This document shows, piece after piece, positions 8,423 through 16,643 of a stretch of DNA of 64,000 nt. Each line of letters opens with the position of its first letter. Position 1 is the stretch's first letter. Under the pieces are notes generated by a model. The model saw only the letters and a program-made list of their open reading frames with translations, had not been told where the DNA came from and made no database searches. Origin of the DNA: Micromonospora inositola (GTDB taxonomy: Bacteria; Actinomycetota; Actinomycetes; Mycobacteriales; Micromonosporaceae); assembly GCF_900090285.1 (NCBI RefSeq), contig NZ_LT607754.1, forward strand, positions 1,984,001 to 2,048,000. The letters run 5' to 3'. The position numbers and the translations under genes are program-made.

Positions 8423-9436
8423 TCAGCCTCCGATCGCGGACATCGGCCGGACGGGTTGCAGGAACGATGGGTCGTCGATGCCGTGGCCGGCGCGCTTGCC
8501 CCACATCGCCGTACGCCAGCGGGTCGCCAGTTCGGCGTCGTCCGCGCCGCCGCGCAGCGCGCCGCGCAGGTCCGACTCCTCGGTGGCGAAGAGGCATGCG
8601 CGCACCTGGCCGTCGGCGGTGAGTCGGGTCCGGTCGCAGTCGCCGCAGAACGGCCGGGTCACGCTGGCGATCACCCCGACCCGGGCCGGACCGCCGTCGA
8701 CCAGCCAGGTCTCGGCCGGCGCGGCGCCGCGCTCGGCCGGGTCGGCCGTCAGGGCGAACTCCCGGCCCAGCGCCGCCAGGATCTGGTCGGCGGTGACCAT
8801 CGTCGTCCGGTCCCAGCCGTGCTGGGCGTCGAGCGGCATCTGCTCGATGAAGCGCAGCTCGTAACCGTGGTCGAGGGCGAAGCGCAGCAGCTCCGGCGCC
8901 TCGTCGTCGTTGATGCCGCGCATCAGCACCGAGTTGATCTTCACCGGGGTCAGTCCGGCCGCCGCCGCACCGGCCAGCCCGGCGAGCACGTCGGCCAGCC
9001 GGTCCCGCCGGGTCAGCTCCGTGAAGCGGGCCGGGTCCAGGGTGTCCAGCGAGACGTTCACCCGGTCCAGCCCGGCGGCGCGCAGGCTCGGCGCCAGCCG
9101 CGCCAACCCGATGCCGTTGGTGGTCAGCGAGATCCGGGGCCGCGGCTCCAGCGCGGCCACGGCGGAGACGATGCCGACCAGCCCGGGCCGGATCAGCGGC
9201 TCGCCGCCGGTGAAGCGGACCTCGGTGACGCCGAGCCGCTGCACCGCGACCCGGACCAGCCGGACGATCTCCTCGTCGCTGAGCAGCTGCGGCCCGGCCA
9301 GCCAGGGCAGCCCCTCGGCCGGCATGCAGTACGTGCAGCGCAGGTTGCACTTGTCGGTGAGCGAGACGCGCAGGTCCCGGGCGACGCGGCCGTACCGGTC
9401 GACGAGGACGCCGGGGGTCGTCGGGGCGGCGGTCAC
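8423..9436 (-). CDS. moaA: GTP 3',8-cyclase MoaA (radical SAM, molybdenum cofactor step 1)
   Basis: 337 residues. The radical-SAM cluster motif CNLRCTYC lies near residue 28, [10 protein letters not shown] follows, and a second cluster motif near the C-terminus ([21 protein letters not shown]) gives the three-cysteine site that binds GTP. The chain ends in IGG, the conserved Gly-Gly tail needed for MoaA activity. It catalyses rearrangement of GTP to 3',8-cyclo-H2GTP. The GTG at 9436 overlaps the stop of the preceding kinase-like gene (GTGA), which fixes the start; longer in-frame extensions lie inside that gene. Confidence 0.95.
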   Translation of the reverse strand: MTAAPTTPGVLVDRYGRVARDLRVSLTDKCNLRCTYCMPAEGLPWLAGPQLLSDEEIVRLVRVAVQRLGVTEVRFTGGEPLIRPGLVGIVSAVAALEPRPRISLTTNGIGLARLAPSLRAAGLDRVNVSLDTLDPARFTELTRRDRLADVLAGLAGAAAAGLTPVKINSVLMRGINDDEAPELLRFALDHGYELRFIEQMPLDAQHGWDRTTMVTADQILAALGREFALTADPAERGAAPAETWLVDGGPARVGVIASVTRPFCGDCDRTRLTADGQVRACLFATEESDLRGALRGGADDAELATRWRTAMWGKRAGHGIDDPSFLQPVRPMSAIGG

Positions 9437-10347
9437 CTGTCGACGGTAGCGCGTCCGGCGCCCCGCAGCGCGGCTCGGGCGGCGGTGCCGACCGCATCCC
9501 GGTACGCCGCGCCGAACAGGGCGGTGTGCACCAGCAGCAGGTGGAGCTGGTGCAGCGGCACCCGCTCCCGCCACCCGCCGGCGAGCGGCCACGTCTCGTC
9601 GTAGCCGGCCAGGATCCGGTCCAGGTGGGGTGCGCCGCCGAAGAGCGCGAGCTGGGCGAGGTCGGTCTCCCGGTGCCCGCCGTGCGCGGCCGGGTCGACC
9701 AGCCAGACCCGGTCGTCGGCGCCCCAGAGCAGGTTGCCCGGCCAGAGGTCGCCGTGGATCCGGGCCGGCGGCTCGTCCCCGCCGAGGTCCGCGATCCGCT
9801 CGACGACCTCCTCGACCAGCCGGGTCTCCGGCTGGCTCAGCGCCCGGTTGTCGACCGACATCCGCAGGTAGGGGGCGAGCCGGCGGCGCGCGAACCAGTC
9901 CGACCACGGGCCCGGGTCCGGGGTGTTGTCCTGCGGCAGCGCACCGATGAAGCCGGGCCACTCCGCCCCGAACGCGGGCGCCCCGGCCCGGTGCAGCGCG
10001 GCCAGCTCCCGGCCGAGCCGCTCGGCCGCCTCCGGCGTCGGCTCGCCGGGGTCCACCCAGTCGAGCGCCAGCAGCTCCGGCAGCGGCACCACCACCCCCG
10101 GTACAGCCACCGCGCCGGCCTCGCGCAGCCAGCGCAGCCCGGCCGCCTCGGTGGCGAAGAACCCCTCCGGCGCCGGCCGTCCCGCCGTCTCCGGCCAGGT
10201 CTTGGCGAAGACCGAGTGGCCGTCGTCCAGGGTGAGCCGGGAGGCGGCGCAGCTGTCACCGCCGGAAACCGGCGTCTCCCGGATCCGCTGATGGGTCAGG
10301 AACGTCGGCAGGTGCTCCGGGTGCGCCCGCAGGTACGCCAGGTCCAT
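9433..10347 (-). CDS. Fructosamine kinase family protein
   Basis: 304 residues with the aminoglycoside/fructosamine kinase fold: N-lobe FAKTWPE lysine near residue 50, catalytic loop [12 protein letters not shown] (near 205) and metal-binding [17 protein letters not shown] (near 222), the pattern of the FN3K family (PF03881). These kinases phosphorylate ketosamines so that glycated protein or small amines can be repaired. It is the promoter-proximal gene of the moaA-moaD unit, overlapping moaA by four bases; the link to molybdenum cofactor synthesis is positional only. A -10 element TACCTT stands six bases before the ATG. Confidence 0.85.
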   Translation of the reverse strand: MDLAYLRAHPEHLPTFLTHQRIRETPVSGGDSCAASRLTLDDGHSVFAKTWPETAGRPAPEGFFATEAAGLRWLREAGAVAVPGVVVPLPELLALDWVDPGEPTPEAAERLGRELAALHRAGAPAFGAEWPGFIGALPQDNTPDPGPWSDWFARRRLAPYLRMSVDNRALSQPETRLVEEVVERIADLGGDEPPARIHGDLWPGNLLWGADDRVWLVDPAAHGGHRETDLAQLALFGGAPHLDRILAGYDETWPLAGGWRERVPLHQLHLLLVHTALFGAAYRDAVGTAARAALRGAGRATVDR

Positions 10348-10359
10348 GAGCGCAAGGTA
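10348..10359 (-). promoter_or_regulatory. Leaderless -10 element (TACCTT) of the fructosamine kinase-moaA unit
   Basis: TACCTT on the minus strand (10354-10359) is followed after six bases by the ATG at 10347. No ribosome site is present. The transcript probably starts at the A of the start codon. Confidence 0.5.
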
Positions 10360-10441
10360 GCCGCTCCCACCGACGCGCGAGGGCCGCGTCGCCCCGCCGG
10401 TGCCTGCGGACCGCCGTCACCTGCGCCTTTACTCTCCGTGT

Positions 10442-10469
10442 CTGTGGACAACCCGCGTGTCGTCCACAG
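10442..10469. repeat. Inverted pair of DnaA-box-like 9-mers
   Basis: CTGTGGAC (10442-10449) and GTCCACAG (10462-10469) form an 8-bp inverted repeat with a 12-base spacer. The left arm extends to TGTGGACAA, the exact complement of the actinobacterial DnaA box TTGTCCACA. It lies between the divergent fructosamine kinase and DUF4192 genes. Confidence 0.4.
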
Positions 10470-10509
10470 GGCCTGTCGGCCGGGCATCGGTCCGCCGCAC
10501 GCTCCCGGC

Positions 10510-11562
10510 ATGACACCGACCGACCGCCCCCGGCTCGCCGTCCGCTCACCCGCCGACCTCATCGCCGCCGTGCCGTACCTGCTCGGCTTCCACCCCGCCG
10601 ACAGCGTGGTCGTGGTGGCGCTGCGCGGTCGACGGGTCGTCTTCGCCGCCCGGGGCGACCTCCCCGACCCCGGCGCCGATCCCCGTCCGCCGGCCCGACA
10701 CCTGGCGGGGGTCATCGCCCGGCAGGGCACCGAGTCCGCCACCGTGGTCGGCTACGGGCCGGCGTCCCGGGTGACCGCGGCGGTGGACGCGGTCGGCGAG
10801 GCGCTGGACGCGGCCGGGGTGGTCGTGCTCGACGCGCTGCGGGTGACCGACGGGCGCTGGTGGTCGTACCTGTGCGTCGAACCCGACTGCTGCCCGCCCG
10901 ACGGCACCCCGTACGACCCGGCGGCCAGCGAGGTCAGCGCGGCGGCCGTCTTCGCGGGCCAGGTCGCCCTCCCCGACCGGGCCGCGTTGACCGCGCAGGT
11001 GGCCCCGCTCGACGGGCCGGTCCGGGTGGCCATGCGCCGGGCCACCGCCCGGGCCCGGCCGCGGTTGGCGGCGCTGACCGAGGAGGCGGCGGAGACCGCC
11101 CTGGTCGGTGGCCGGTCGGTCCGGTCGGCCGGGGTGGCCGCGGTGCGCACCGCGTTCCGTCGGCACCGGCGGGGCGAGCGGCTGAGCGACGACGAGGTGG
11201 CCTGGCTGACCGTGCTCCTGACCCAGCTCCCGGTACGCGACCACGCCTGGGAGCGGACCGACGGTCGGGACGGGGACATCGGCCTCTGGACCGACGTGCT
11301 GCGCCGGGCCGAGTCGGAGCTGATCGCGGCCCCGGGCAGCCTGCTCGCCTTCGCCGCCTGGCGGGCCGGGCACGGCGCCCTGGCGGCGGTGGCCCTGGAA
11401 CGGGTGCTCGCCACCCACCCCGACTACTCCCTCGCGCTGCTCCTCGACGACCTGCTCCGGCGCGGCGTGCCCCCGTCCGAGCTGGACGGTTGGCCGGCCG
11501 TCGGCTTCCCCGGGGTGGTCCGCCGCCGGGCCCGCCGCCGCGGCGTCTCCCGGGGCAGCTGA
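10510..11562 (+). CDS. DUF4192 family protein
   Basis: 350 residues. The N-terminus (RLAVRSPADLIAAVPYLLGFHPADSVVVVAL) is the diagnostic opening of the actinobacterial DUF4192 family; the middle has the RVVFAARGDLP strand and a helical C-terminal half. Function is unknown; no catalytic residues or membrane segments are evident. The ATG at 10510 is the first codon giving the family N-terminus and has no clear ribosome site. The upstream gap holds a DnaA-box-like inverted repeat. Confidence 0.8.
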   Translation: MTPTDRPRLAVRSPADLIAAVPYLLGFHPADSVVVVALRGRRVVFAARGDLPDPGADPRPPARHLAGVIARQGTESATVVGYGPASRVTAAVDAVGEALDAAGVVVLDALRVTDGRWWSYLCVEPDCCPPDGTPYDPAASEVSAAAVFAGQVALPDRAALTAQVAPLDGPVRVAMRRATARARPRLAALTEEAAETALVGGRSVRSAGVAAVRTAFRRHRRGERLSDDEVAWLTVLLTQLPVRDHAWERTDGRDGDIGLWTDVLRRAESELIAAPGSLLAFAAWRAGHGALAAVALERVLATHPDYSLALLLDDLLRRGVPPSELDGWPAVGFPGVVRRRARRRGVSRGS

Positions 11563-11728
11563 TACCGGCGGCTGGCCAGGTCACCTTCCAGAGCGAGCAC
11601 GGGTGGATATCGGGCGCGAGCCTGTGCGAGGAAGCGGTCGGTCAGGTCGGCGGGCGAGCTGTCGTCGCCGAGTTGCGCGAGCTGATCGCGGGCCTCGGCC
11701 AGCTGACCAGACAAATAGAGGAAGCACC
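11563..11728. other. Short gap with no assignable gene; carries one copy of a 30-base repeat
   Basis: Both strands show short codon-like frames here, but none has a convincing start, full length or recognised family. On the minus strand bases 11712 to about 11560 encode a plausible helical peptide containing SPADLTDRFLAQ; on the plus strand a frame ends in VVAELRELIAGLGQLTRQ before a TGA at 11745. Bases 11627-11656 match 41654-41683 at 28 of 30 positions. It may be a gene remnant. Confidence 0.4.
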
Positions 11729-11959
11729 TTGCTCCGCGACCCGCTGACGGATGCCTACGGTCGGCTTGTGAAGCTGATGGGCGCGCACGAGATCCGGATG
11801 CGGCTTGACGGAATCAGCCGTCAGCGCGTCTACGCGATCACGTCGCACCGTTCGTTCCCGGCACCGGTGGCGGAGTTGCAGCAAGGGAACGTGTGGCTCG
11901 CGGAGGATGTCGAACGGTGGCTACGCGAGCACCGGCCAGAGCTGGCCGACGAGGAGTAG
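11729..11959 (+). CDS. Small AlpA/MerR-like helix-turn-helix protein
   Basis: About 76 residues. The core MGAHEIRMRLDGISRQRVYAITS-type helix-turn-helix, then FPAPVAEL, a GNVWLAEDVERWL wing and an EHRPE end, is typical of actinobacterial AlpA-like excisionase or regulator proteins (HTH_17 fold). The TTG at 11729 was chosen because AGAGGAAG lies four bases upstream; GTG 11768 or ATG 11777 would give 64 or 61 residues and still keep the whole domain. No integrase, att site or phage gene accompanies it, so it is probably an orphan regulator. Convergent with fdhD. Confidence 0.55.
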   Translation: MLRDPLTDAYGRLVKLMGAHEIRMRLDGISRQRVYAITSHRSFPAPVAELQQGNVWLAEDVERWLREHRPELADEE

Positions 11960-11974
11960 TGGGTCGGCGTCGCG

Positions 11975-12829
11975 TCAGTTGGTGATCCGCTGACTGCCCG
12001 CGTAGACGTTCATGGTCCGGCCGCGCAGGAAGCCGACCAGGGTCATGCCGGCCTCTTCGGCCAGCTCGGCGGCGAGGGTGCTGGGCGCGGAGACCGCCGC
12101 GAGCAGCGACACGCCGGCCATCCACGCCTTCTGGGTCAGCTCGAAGCTGGCCCGGCCGGAGACCAGCAGCAGGTGCCCGGCCAGCGGCAGCCGCCGCTCC
12201 CGCACCGCCCAGCCGACCACCTTGTCGACCGCGTTGTGCCGACCCACGTCCTCACGCAGCACCACCAGGTCGCCGTCGGGGGTGAAGAGGCCGGCCGCGT
12301 GCAGGCCGCCGGTCCGGTCGAAGGCCCGCTGGGCCGCGCGGAGCCGGTCCGGCAGGGCGGCCAGCACCTCCGCCGGCACGGTCATCGGGTCGTTCCGCAC
12401 CGCGAAGAGCGAGCGGGTCCGTATCGCCTCGATGCTCGCCTTGCCGCAGACCCCGCACGAGCTGGTCGTGTAGAAGTTGCGGGACGGGTCGGTGGTGGGC
12501 TCCGGCACGCCCGGGGCCAGCACCACGTCGACCACGTTGTAGGTGTTCGGCGTCTCCGCCCCGGCGCAGAGCTGGGCGGTGTGCACGTCGTCGGTGGACC
12601 GGATCAGCCCCTCGGTCAGCAGGAAGCCGATCGCCAGGTCCAGGTCGTCGCCGGGGGTACGCATGGTCACCGCGAGCGGCCGCCGCCGGCCGGGCCCAGC
12701 CGGGCCGACCCGGATCTCCAGCGGCTCCTCGACGGCCAGGGTGTCCTGACGCTTCACCCGGGTGCGTCCGTTCGCCGCCGCGTCGAGGTCGATCCGGAGC
12801 ACGCCCCGCCGATCAGTCGCCCGTCCCAT
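11975..12829 (-). CDS. fdhD: FdhD sulfurtransferase for formate dehydrogenase maturation
   Basis: 284 residues. FdhD moves sulfur from a cysteine desulfurase to the molybdenum cofactor of formate dehydrogenases. Evidence: RVKRQDTLAVEEPLEIRV opening, MRTPGDDLDLAIGFLLTEGLI, and the essential redox motif SSCGVCGKASIEA (Cys-x-x-Cys), then LHAAGLFTPDGDLVVLREDVGRHNAVDKVVG. The ATG at 12829 begins just before the conserved region; further upstream the frame is arginine/proline-rich noise. It is divergent from mobA, separated by 80 bases, so both probably share a control region. The target dehydrogenase is not in the window. Confidence 0.93.
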   Translation of the reverse strand: MGRATDRRGVLRIDLDAAANGRTRVKRQDTLAVEEPLEIRVGPAGPGRRRPLAVTMRTPGDDLDLAIGFLLTEGLIRSTDDVHTAQLCAGAETPNTYNVVDVVLAPGVPEPTTDPSRNFYTTSSCGVCGKASIEAIRTRSLFAVRNDPMTVPAEVLAALPDRLRAAQRAFDRTGGLHAAGLFTPDGDLVVLREDVGRHNAVDKVVGWAVRERRLPLAGHLLLVSGRASFELTQKAWMAGVSLLAAVSAPSTLAAELAEEAGMTLVGFLRGRTMNVYAGSQRITN

Positions 12830-12897
12830 CCCGCCATCCTGCCCCGCCCGGCCGCACGCCCGCACGGCGACGGCGGCCGGGTGAGGACCCGCCCGGC

Positions 12898-12909
12898 TAC
12901 GGTGGCCGG
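12898..12909 (+). promoter_or_regulatory. Leaderless -10 element (TACGGT) of mobA
   Basis: TACGGT at 12898-12903 stands six bases before the GTG at 12910. No ribosome site is visible, so transcription likely begins at the start codon. Confidence 0.5.
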
Positions 12910-13509
12910 GTGACGGCGTACGCGGCGGTGGTGCTCGCGGGCGGCGCGGCGCGCCGGATGGGCGGCGTGGACAAGTCCGCGCTCCCGGTCGGCGGCCGGC
13001 CGATGCGGGACCGGGTGCTCGCGGCGGTCGCCGACGCCGAGCCGCTGATCCTGGTCGGTCCGGCCGGCCCGGTCCCGGAGGGCGTCCGGGTGACCCGGGA
13101 GGACCCACCGGGCGGTGGCCCGGTGGCGGCCACCGCGGCAGGGCTGGCCCTGCTCGACCCCGATACGGCCACCGTCGCCCTGCTCGCCGCCGACCTGCCG
13201 CTGCTCACCGCCGGGGCCGTCGACGACCTGCTGCGGCAGCTCGACGGGTCGACGGTCGACGGGGCCTGCTACGTCGACGGCGACGGTCGCCGGCAGCAGC
13301 TCTGCGGCGTGTGGCGGGTCACCGCGCTGCGAGCCGCCCTGGACCGGGTCGCCGCGCAGCGGGGCGGCACGCTCGACGGGGCTCCGGTGCGGGCGGTGCT
13401 GGCCGGGCTCACGGTGCGGGAGGTGGCCTGGTCCGGCTCCGGCCCGCCGCCCTGGTTCGACTGCGACACTGACGAGGACGTACGCCGGGCCGAGGAGTGG
13501 ACACGATGA
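12910..13509 (+). CDS. mobA: Molybdenum cofactor guanylyltransferase MobA
   Basis: 199 residues of the nucleotidyltransferase fold. The N-terminal nucleotide-binding signature is AAVVLAGGAARRMGGVDKSAL, the second lysine-containing segment and LLAADLPLL (aspartate for metal) follow. It joins GTP to molybdopterin to make the MGD form used by formate dehydrogenase-type enzymes, which fits fdhD next door. The GTG at 12910 follows a leaderless -10 element. Its stop overlaps the ATG of the DUF6457 gene (ATGA). Confidence 0.92.
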   Translation: MTAYAAVVLAGGAARRMGGVDKSALPVGGRPMRDRVLAAVADAEPLILVGPAGPVPEGVRVTREDPPGGGPVAATAAGLALLDPDTATVALLAADLPLLTAGAVDDLLRQLDGSTVDGACYVDGDGRRQQLCGVWRVTALRAALDRVAAQRGGTLDGAPVRAVLAGLTVREVAWSGSGPPPWFDCDTDEDVRRAEEWTR

Positions 13510-13763
13510 CGGTGATGGACGACTGGGTCACGGCGGCCTGCGCCGAGCTGGGTCTCGACCCGGCGGAGGTGCCGGTGCCGGTCGTGCTCGACCTGGCCAA
13601 GGACGTGGCCCACCAGGTGCTGCGTCCGGGCGCGCCGGTGTCCGCGTACCTGCTGGGGCTCGCCGTGGGGCGCGGCGCCGATGCCGCCGGGGCGGCGTCC
13701 CGGCTCAGCGAGCTGGCCGCCACCTGGCCGGTCGAGCTGGACGGCACCGGTCCGGCCGAATAG
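13506..13763 (+). CDS. DUF6457 family small protein coupled to mobA
   Basis: 85 residues: DDWVTAACAELGL near the start, LDLAKDVAHQVLRPGAPVSAYLLGLAVG in the middle. This matches the small helical DUF6457 proteins that are often found next to, or fused with, mobA in actinobacteria. The ATG overlaps the mobA stop (ATGA), so translation is coupled. No catalytic residues are apparent; a helper role in molybdenum cofactor synthesis is inference from position. Confidence 0.75.
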   Translation: MTVMDDWVTAACAELGLDPAEVPVPVVLDLAKDVAHQVLRPGAPVSAYLLGLAVGRGADAAGAASRLSELAATWPVELDGTGPAE

Positions 13764-13876
13764 CCGGGATGTCCCTGGTCCCGGGCGACCTCGGGCGGCA
13801 CGATGTCCGATCCCGGTCGGCCTGATTCGGCCCCCACCGTCCGTGGGTAGGGTGACCATGACGGACGGAGGCGATC

Positions 13877-14980
13877 ATGACGGCAGACCACCCCTCGATG
13901 CCGACGGATGACCCGGCCGGCGGTGCGCCGGAGCAGTACGAGTCGATCCTGCTGGACGAGCCGACCACTGCCGACCTGCGGGCGAAGGTGACCGAGGCCT
14001 GGCGGGAGTTCGCCCGCGCGCTGGCCGAGCGGCTGCGCGACCTGCCCACTGGCGCGCACGTGGAGGTGACCCTCGACCCCACCGCCTCGGGCACCGGGAA
14101 CGCCGTCTACTCGATCAGCGTGGACGCCGGCGCGGAGGGCAGGATCGCCGCCCGGGCGGTCGGCAACGCCACCCTGCCGCAGGGCTACCGGCTGGACCGG
14201 GCCGCCGTGGCCGACATGATCGCGCTCGGCTGGTCCCCGCCCGGCGTGGTCGAGGGCTCCGGCGAGCAGTTCGGCCTGGACTGCGCCGCCTCCGAGGCCA
14301 CTCGCCTGGCGGCGGTCCTCTCCCGCACCCTCCGCGACGTCTACGGCGCGCCGCACCCCGCCTTCCTCGTCTACCTGGTGCACGACGCCGAGGGGGAGCC
14401 GCTGCCGGTGGCGCCGATGGGCACCGCGCGCAGCGAGTTCGGCTCGGCCCGGGACGTGGAGGCCGATCTCGACGAGGCGCTGGCCGCGGCGGCGACCGCC
14501 CAGGCCGGCGAGAACGACGTGCTGGCGCTCGAGGAGCGCGTCCGCACGGTCGTCTCCACCATGCTCAAGTCGGAGTCCGACCAGGTGCAGATCGACTCGG
14601 ACGGCGACATCAACATCCGGGCCGGCTCGGCCATGGTCTTCGTCCGGGTACGCGACAACCCGCCCCTGGTCGACGTCTTCTCCCCGGTGCTCACCGAGGT
14701 CGAGCCGACCGAGCGCCTCTACGTGAAGCTCTCCGAGCTGACCAACCGGATGCCGATCGGCCGGCTCTACTGCGCCGACGACACGGTCTGGGCCTCCATC
14801 CCGGTGTTCGGCCGGAACTTCCAGGCCACCCACCTGATGCTCGCCGTCCAGGTGATGACCGGGCTGGCCGACGAACTGGACGACCGGCTGCACGGCGAGT
14901 TCGGCGGCAAGCGCTTCTTCGGCGAGGGGGACAAGCCGGCCCGCTCGCAGGGCGAGCACCGCACCGGCATGTACCTCTGA
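13877..14980 (+). CDS. YbjN/TY-Chap-like protein with a proteasome-type C-terminal tail (GMYL)
   Basis: 367 residues with no signal peptide or membrane helix. The C-terminal half (VRTVVSTMLKSESDQVQIDSDGDINI, then AMVFVRV, VDVFSPVL, KLSELTNRMPIGRLYCADDTVWASIPVFG) has the pattern of the YbjN/type III chaperone-like fold called TY-Chap in actinobacteria; the N-terminal half is a related alpha/beta domain. The last residues, TGMYL, fit the hydrophobic-Tyr-any (HbYX) rule of 20S proteasome activators and resemble the GQYL tail of the activator encoded at 19733. A GGAGG ribosome site precedes ATG 13877, and a TAGGGT -10 lies at about 13848. Function unknown. Confidence 0.65.
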   Translation: MTADHPSMPTDDPAGGAPEQYESILLDEPTTADLRAKVTEAWREFARALAERLRDLPTGAHVEVTLDPTASGTGNAVYSISVDAGAEGRIAARAVGNATLPQGYRLDRAAVADMIALGWSPPGVVEGSGEQFGLDCAASEATRLAAVLSRTLRDVYGAPHPAFLVYLVHDAEGEPLPVAPMGTARSEFGSARDVEADLDEALAAAATAQAGENDVLALEERVRTVVSTMLKSESDQVQIDSDGDINIRAGSAMVFVRVRDNPPLVDVFSPVLTEVEPTERLYVKLSELTNRMPIGRLYCADDTVWASIPVFGRNFQATHLMLAVQVMTGLADELDDRLHGEFGGKRFFGEGDKPARSQGEHRTGMYL

Positions 14981-15055
14981 CCGCCCGCCGCTCCGACGGG
15001 TCGGGGGCGGGATCGCGACTCCGGGCGGGGCCCCGGCGGGCGCGGGTGGCGTCGG

Positions 15056-16012
15056 TCAGTGGAGGTCGAGGAGGGTCTTGCCGACGGTGGCCCGCGCTCC
15101 CATCGCGGCATGCGCCTCGGCTGCCCGTTCCAGCGGGAAGCGCTGCCCGATCAGCGGTCGCAGCCGCCCGGCCGCCGCCTCGGCCAGCGCCCGTTCGGTG
15201 AACCCGCGCAGCGCCGCCGGGTCGGCGGTCGGGCGGAGCAGGGTCACTCCCCGGTCCGCCACGAGGTCGGCCGGCAGCTCCGCCCAGGCGCCGCTGGCCA
15301 GCCCGAAGCTCAGCATCCGCCCGCCCGCGTGCAGCAGGTCGAACGCGGCCCGCGCCAGCGGGCCGCCGACCCCGTCGAAGACCACGTCCACCCCGCCGGT
15401 GGCCGCCCGGACCTGGTCGGTCCAGTCCGGTTGGAGGTAGTCCACCACCAGGTCGAGGCCGCGCTCGCGCAGCAGGGCGACCTTCCGGGCACCCCCGGCG
15501 GCGGCGACGACCCGCGCGCCGGCCGCCGCCGCGAGCTGCGCCAGCAGGGTGCCGACCCCGCCCGCCGCCGCCTCGACCAGCACCCGCTCGCCGGGCCGCG
15601 GTCGCGCCGTGTGCGCCAGCATCGTGGCGGTACGGCCGTCGGCGAACACCGCGACCGCCTCGTCCAGCGGCAGCCCGGCGGGTACCTCGACGGGGAGGTC
15701 CCGGTCCACCACCACCCGCTCGGCGTAGCCTCCCGAGCCACCGGTCCCACTGACCACCCGCCGTCCGATCAGCTCCGGGTCGACGTCGGGACCGACGGCG
15801 GCGATCACGCCGCCGACCCCGTTGCCGGGGATCAGCGGCGGCGTGGCGGGGAACGGCCCGAAGCCGGTCGCCCGGAACATGGTCTCCACGAAGGTGAGGT
15901 TGGCGTGGGCCACCTCGACCAGAACCTGCCCCGGTCCGGGCACCGGATCCGGCGCGGGCCCCGGCACCAGCACCTCCGGACCCCCGAACTCCCGCAGCCA
16001 CACCGCGCGCAC
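15056..16012 (-). CDS. Zinc-type quinone oxidoreductase (MDR superfamily)
   Basis: 318 residues of the medium-chain dehydrogenase/reductase fold. N-terminal GroES-like part: VRAVWLREFGGPEVLVPG, then IPGNGVGGVIAAVG; NADPH site: ERVLVEAAAGGVGTLLAQLAAAAGA (AxxGxxG). It lacks the cysteine cluster of structural-zinc alcohol dehydrogenases, so it belongs with quinone oxidoreductases (QOR/Zeta-crystallin). It likely reduces quinones or enones using NADPH. The GTG at 16012 follows an AAGGGGG ribosome site. It is in the same direction as the Lrp regulator upstream but about 100 bases apart. Confidence 0.88.
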   Translation of the reverse strand: MRAVWLREFGGPEVLVPGPAPDPVPGPGQVLVEVAHANLTFVETMFRATGFGPFPATPPLIPGNGVGGVIAAVGPDVDPELIGRRVVSGTGGSGGYAERVVVDRDLPVEVPAGLPLDEAVAVFADGRTATMLAHTARPRPGERVLVEAAAGGVGTLLAQLAAAAGARVVAAAGGARKVALLRERGLDLVVDYLQPDWTDQVRAATGGVDVVFDGVGGPLARAAFDLLHAGGRMLSFGLASGAWAELPADLVADRGVTLLRPTADPAALRGFTERALAEAAAGRLRPLIGQRFPLERAAEAHAAMGARATVGKTLLDLH

Positions 16013-16116
16013 GTGTCCCCCTTCCGCAGTCCCGCACCCACTGAACAACCTCAACCCAGGTCGAGGTCAACCCGGGCACCCGCACCCGGCGACCGGGCAG
16101 CCGCCGGGCGGGACGG

Positions 16117-16575
16117 TCAGCCGCCGGAGGGGCCGACGCCGGGCGACTCGACCAGCCGGGACAGGACGATGGTGCTGCGGGAGGAGGTCACGAAGGACTC
16201 GGCCCGCAGCCGTTCCAACGCCTCCTCCAGGTGGGAGATGTCGGCGGCCCGCAGGTGCACCAGCGCGTCTGCCTCCCCCGAGACGGTGTACGCGCCGACC
16301 ACCTCGGGGTGCCGCCGGGCGGCCGCCCCGATCTGCGCCGGGGTGGTCCGGCCGGCGCAGAACAGCTCGACGAAGGCCTCGGTCGTCCAGCCGACGGCGG
16401 CCGGGTCGACCACCGCGGTGAACCCCCGGATCACCCCGGCGGATCGGAGTCGGTCGACCCGTCGCTTGACGGCGGGGGCGGAGAGTGATACCCGAGTGCC
16501 GATGTCCGCGTACGACGCACGGGCATCCGCCACGAGCAACGCAATGATTCGCTGGTCAACCGCGTCGATCTGCAA
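16117..16575 (-). CDS. Lrp/AsnC family transcriptional regulator, divergent from ddaH
   Basis: About 152 residues: N-terminal HTH (IDAVDQRIIALLVADARASYADIGTRVSLSAPAVKRRVDRL) followed by the RAM/ACT ligand domain (FVELFC, VVGAYTVSGEADALVHLRA). The family senses amino acids. The TTG at 16575 has GAGGCGG upstream; another TTG at 16596 lacks a ribosome site. The gene is divergent from dimethylargininase with only about 70 bases between, so it very likely controls ddaH, in keeping with Lrp control of arginine and amino-acid catabolism. Confidence 0.88.
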   Translation of the reverse strand: MQIDAVDQRIIALLVADARASYADIGTRVSLSAPAVKRRVDRLRSAGVIRGFTAVVDPAAVGWTTEAFVELFCAGRTTPAQIGAAARRHPEVVGAYTVSGEADALVHLRAADISHLEEALERLRAESFVTSSRSTIVLSRLVESPGVGPSGG

Positions 16576-16629
16576 CGTTCCGCCTCTGGGAAGCAATGGT
16601 TGTGGCTGTTACCAAAGTTGTACCGTACC

Positions 16630-16643
16630 TACTCTTGGTGACC
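16630..16643 (+). promoter_or_regulatory. -10 element (TACTCT) of ddaH
   Basis: TACTCT at 16630-16635 stands eight bases before the GTG at 16644, giving a leaderless or almost leaderless transcript. It lies inside the short divergent region shared with the Lrp gene. Confidence 0.45.

Noticed and set aside
7097..9604. 835-codon plus-strand frame opposite the metallophosphoesterase, moaD and moaA genes
   Set aside because: Covers three well-supported genes on the other strand and has low-complexity composition; no recognisable domain.
11729..11959. Interpretation of the HTH gene as an excisionase of an intact integrative element
   Set aside because: No integrase, replication gene, tRNA or att repeat is found within the window.
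14982..15042. Nine-base inverted repeat with a 43-base loop after the TY-Chap gene
   Set aside because: The loop is too long and the arms are plain GC-rich sequence; not convincing as a terminator.
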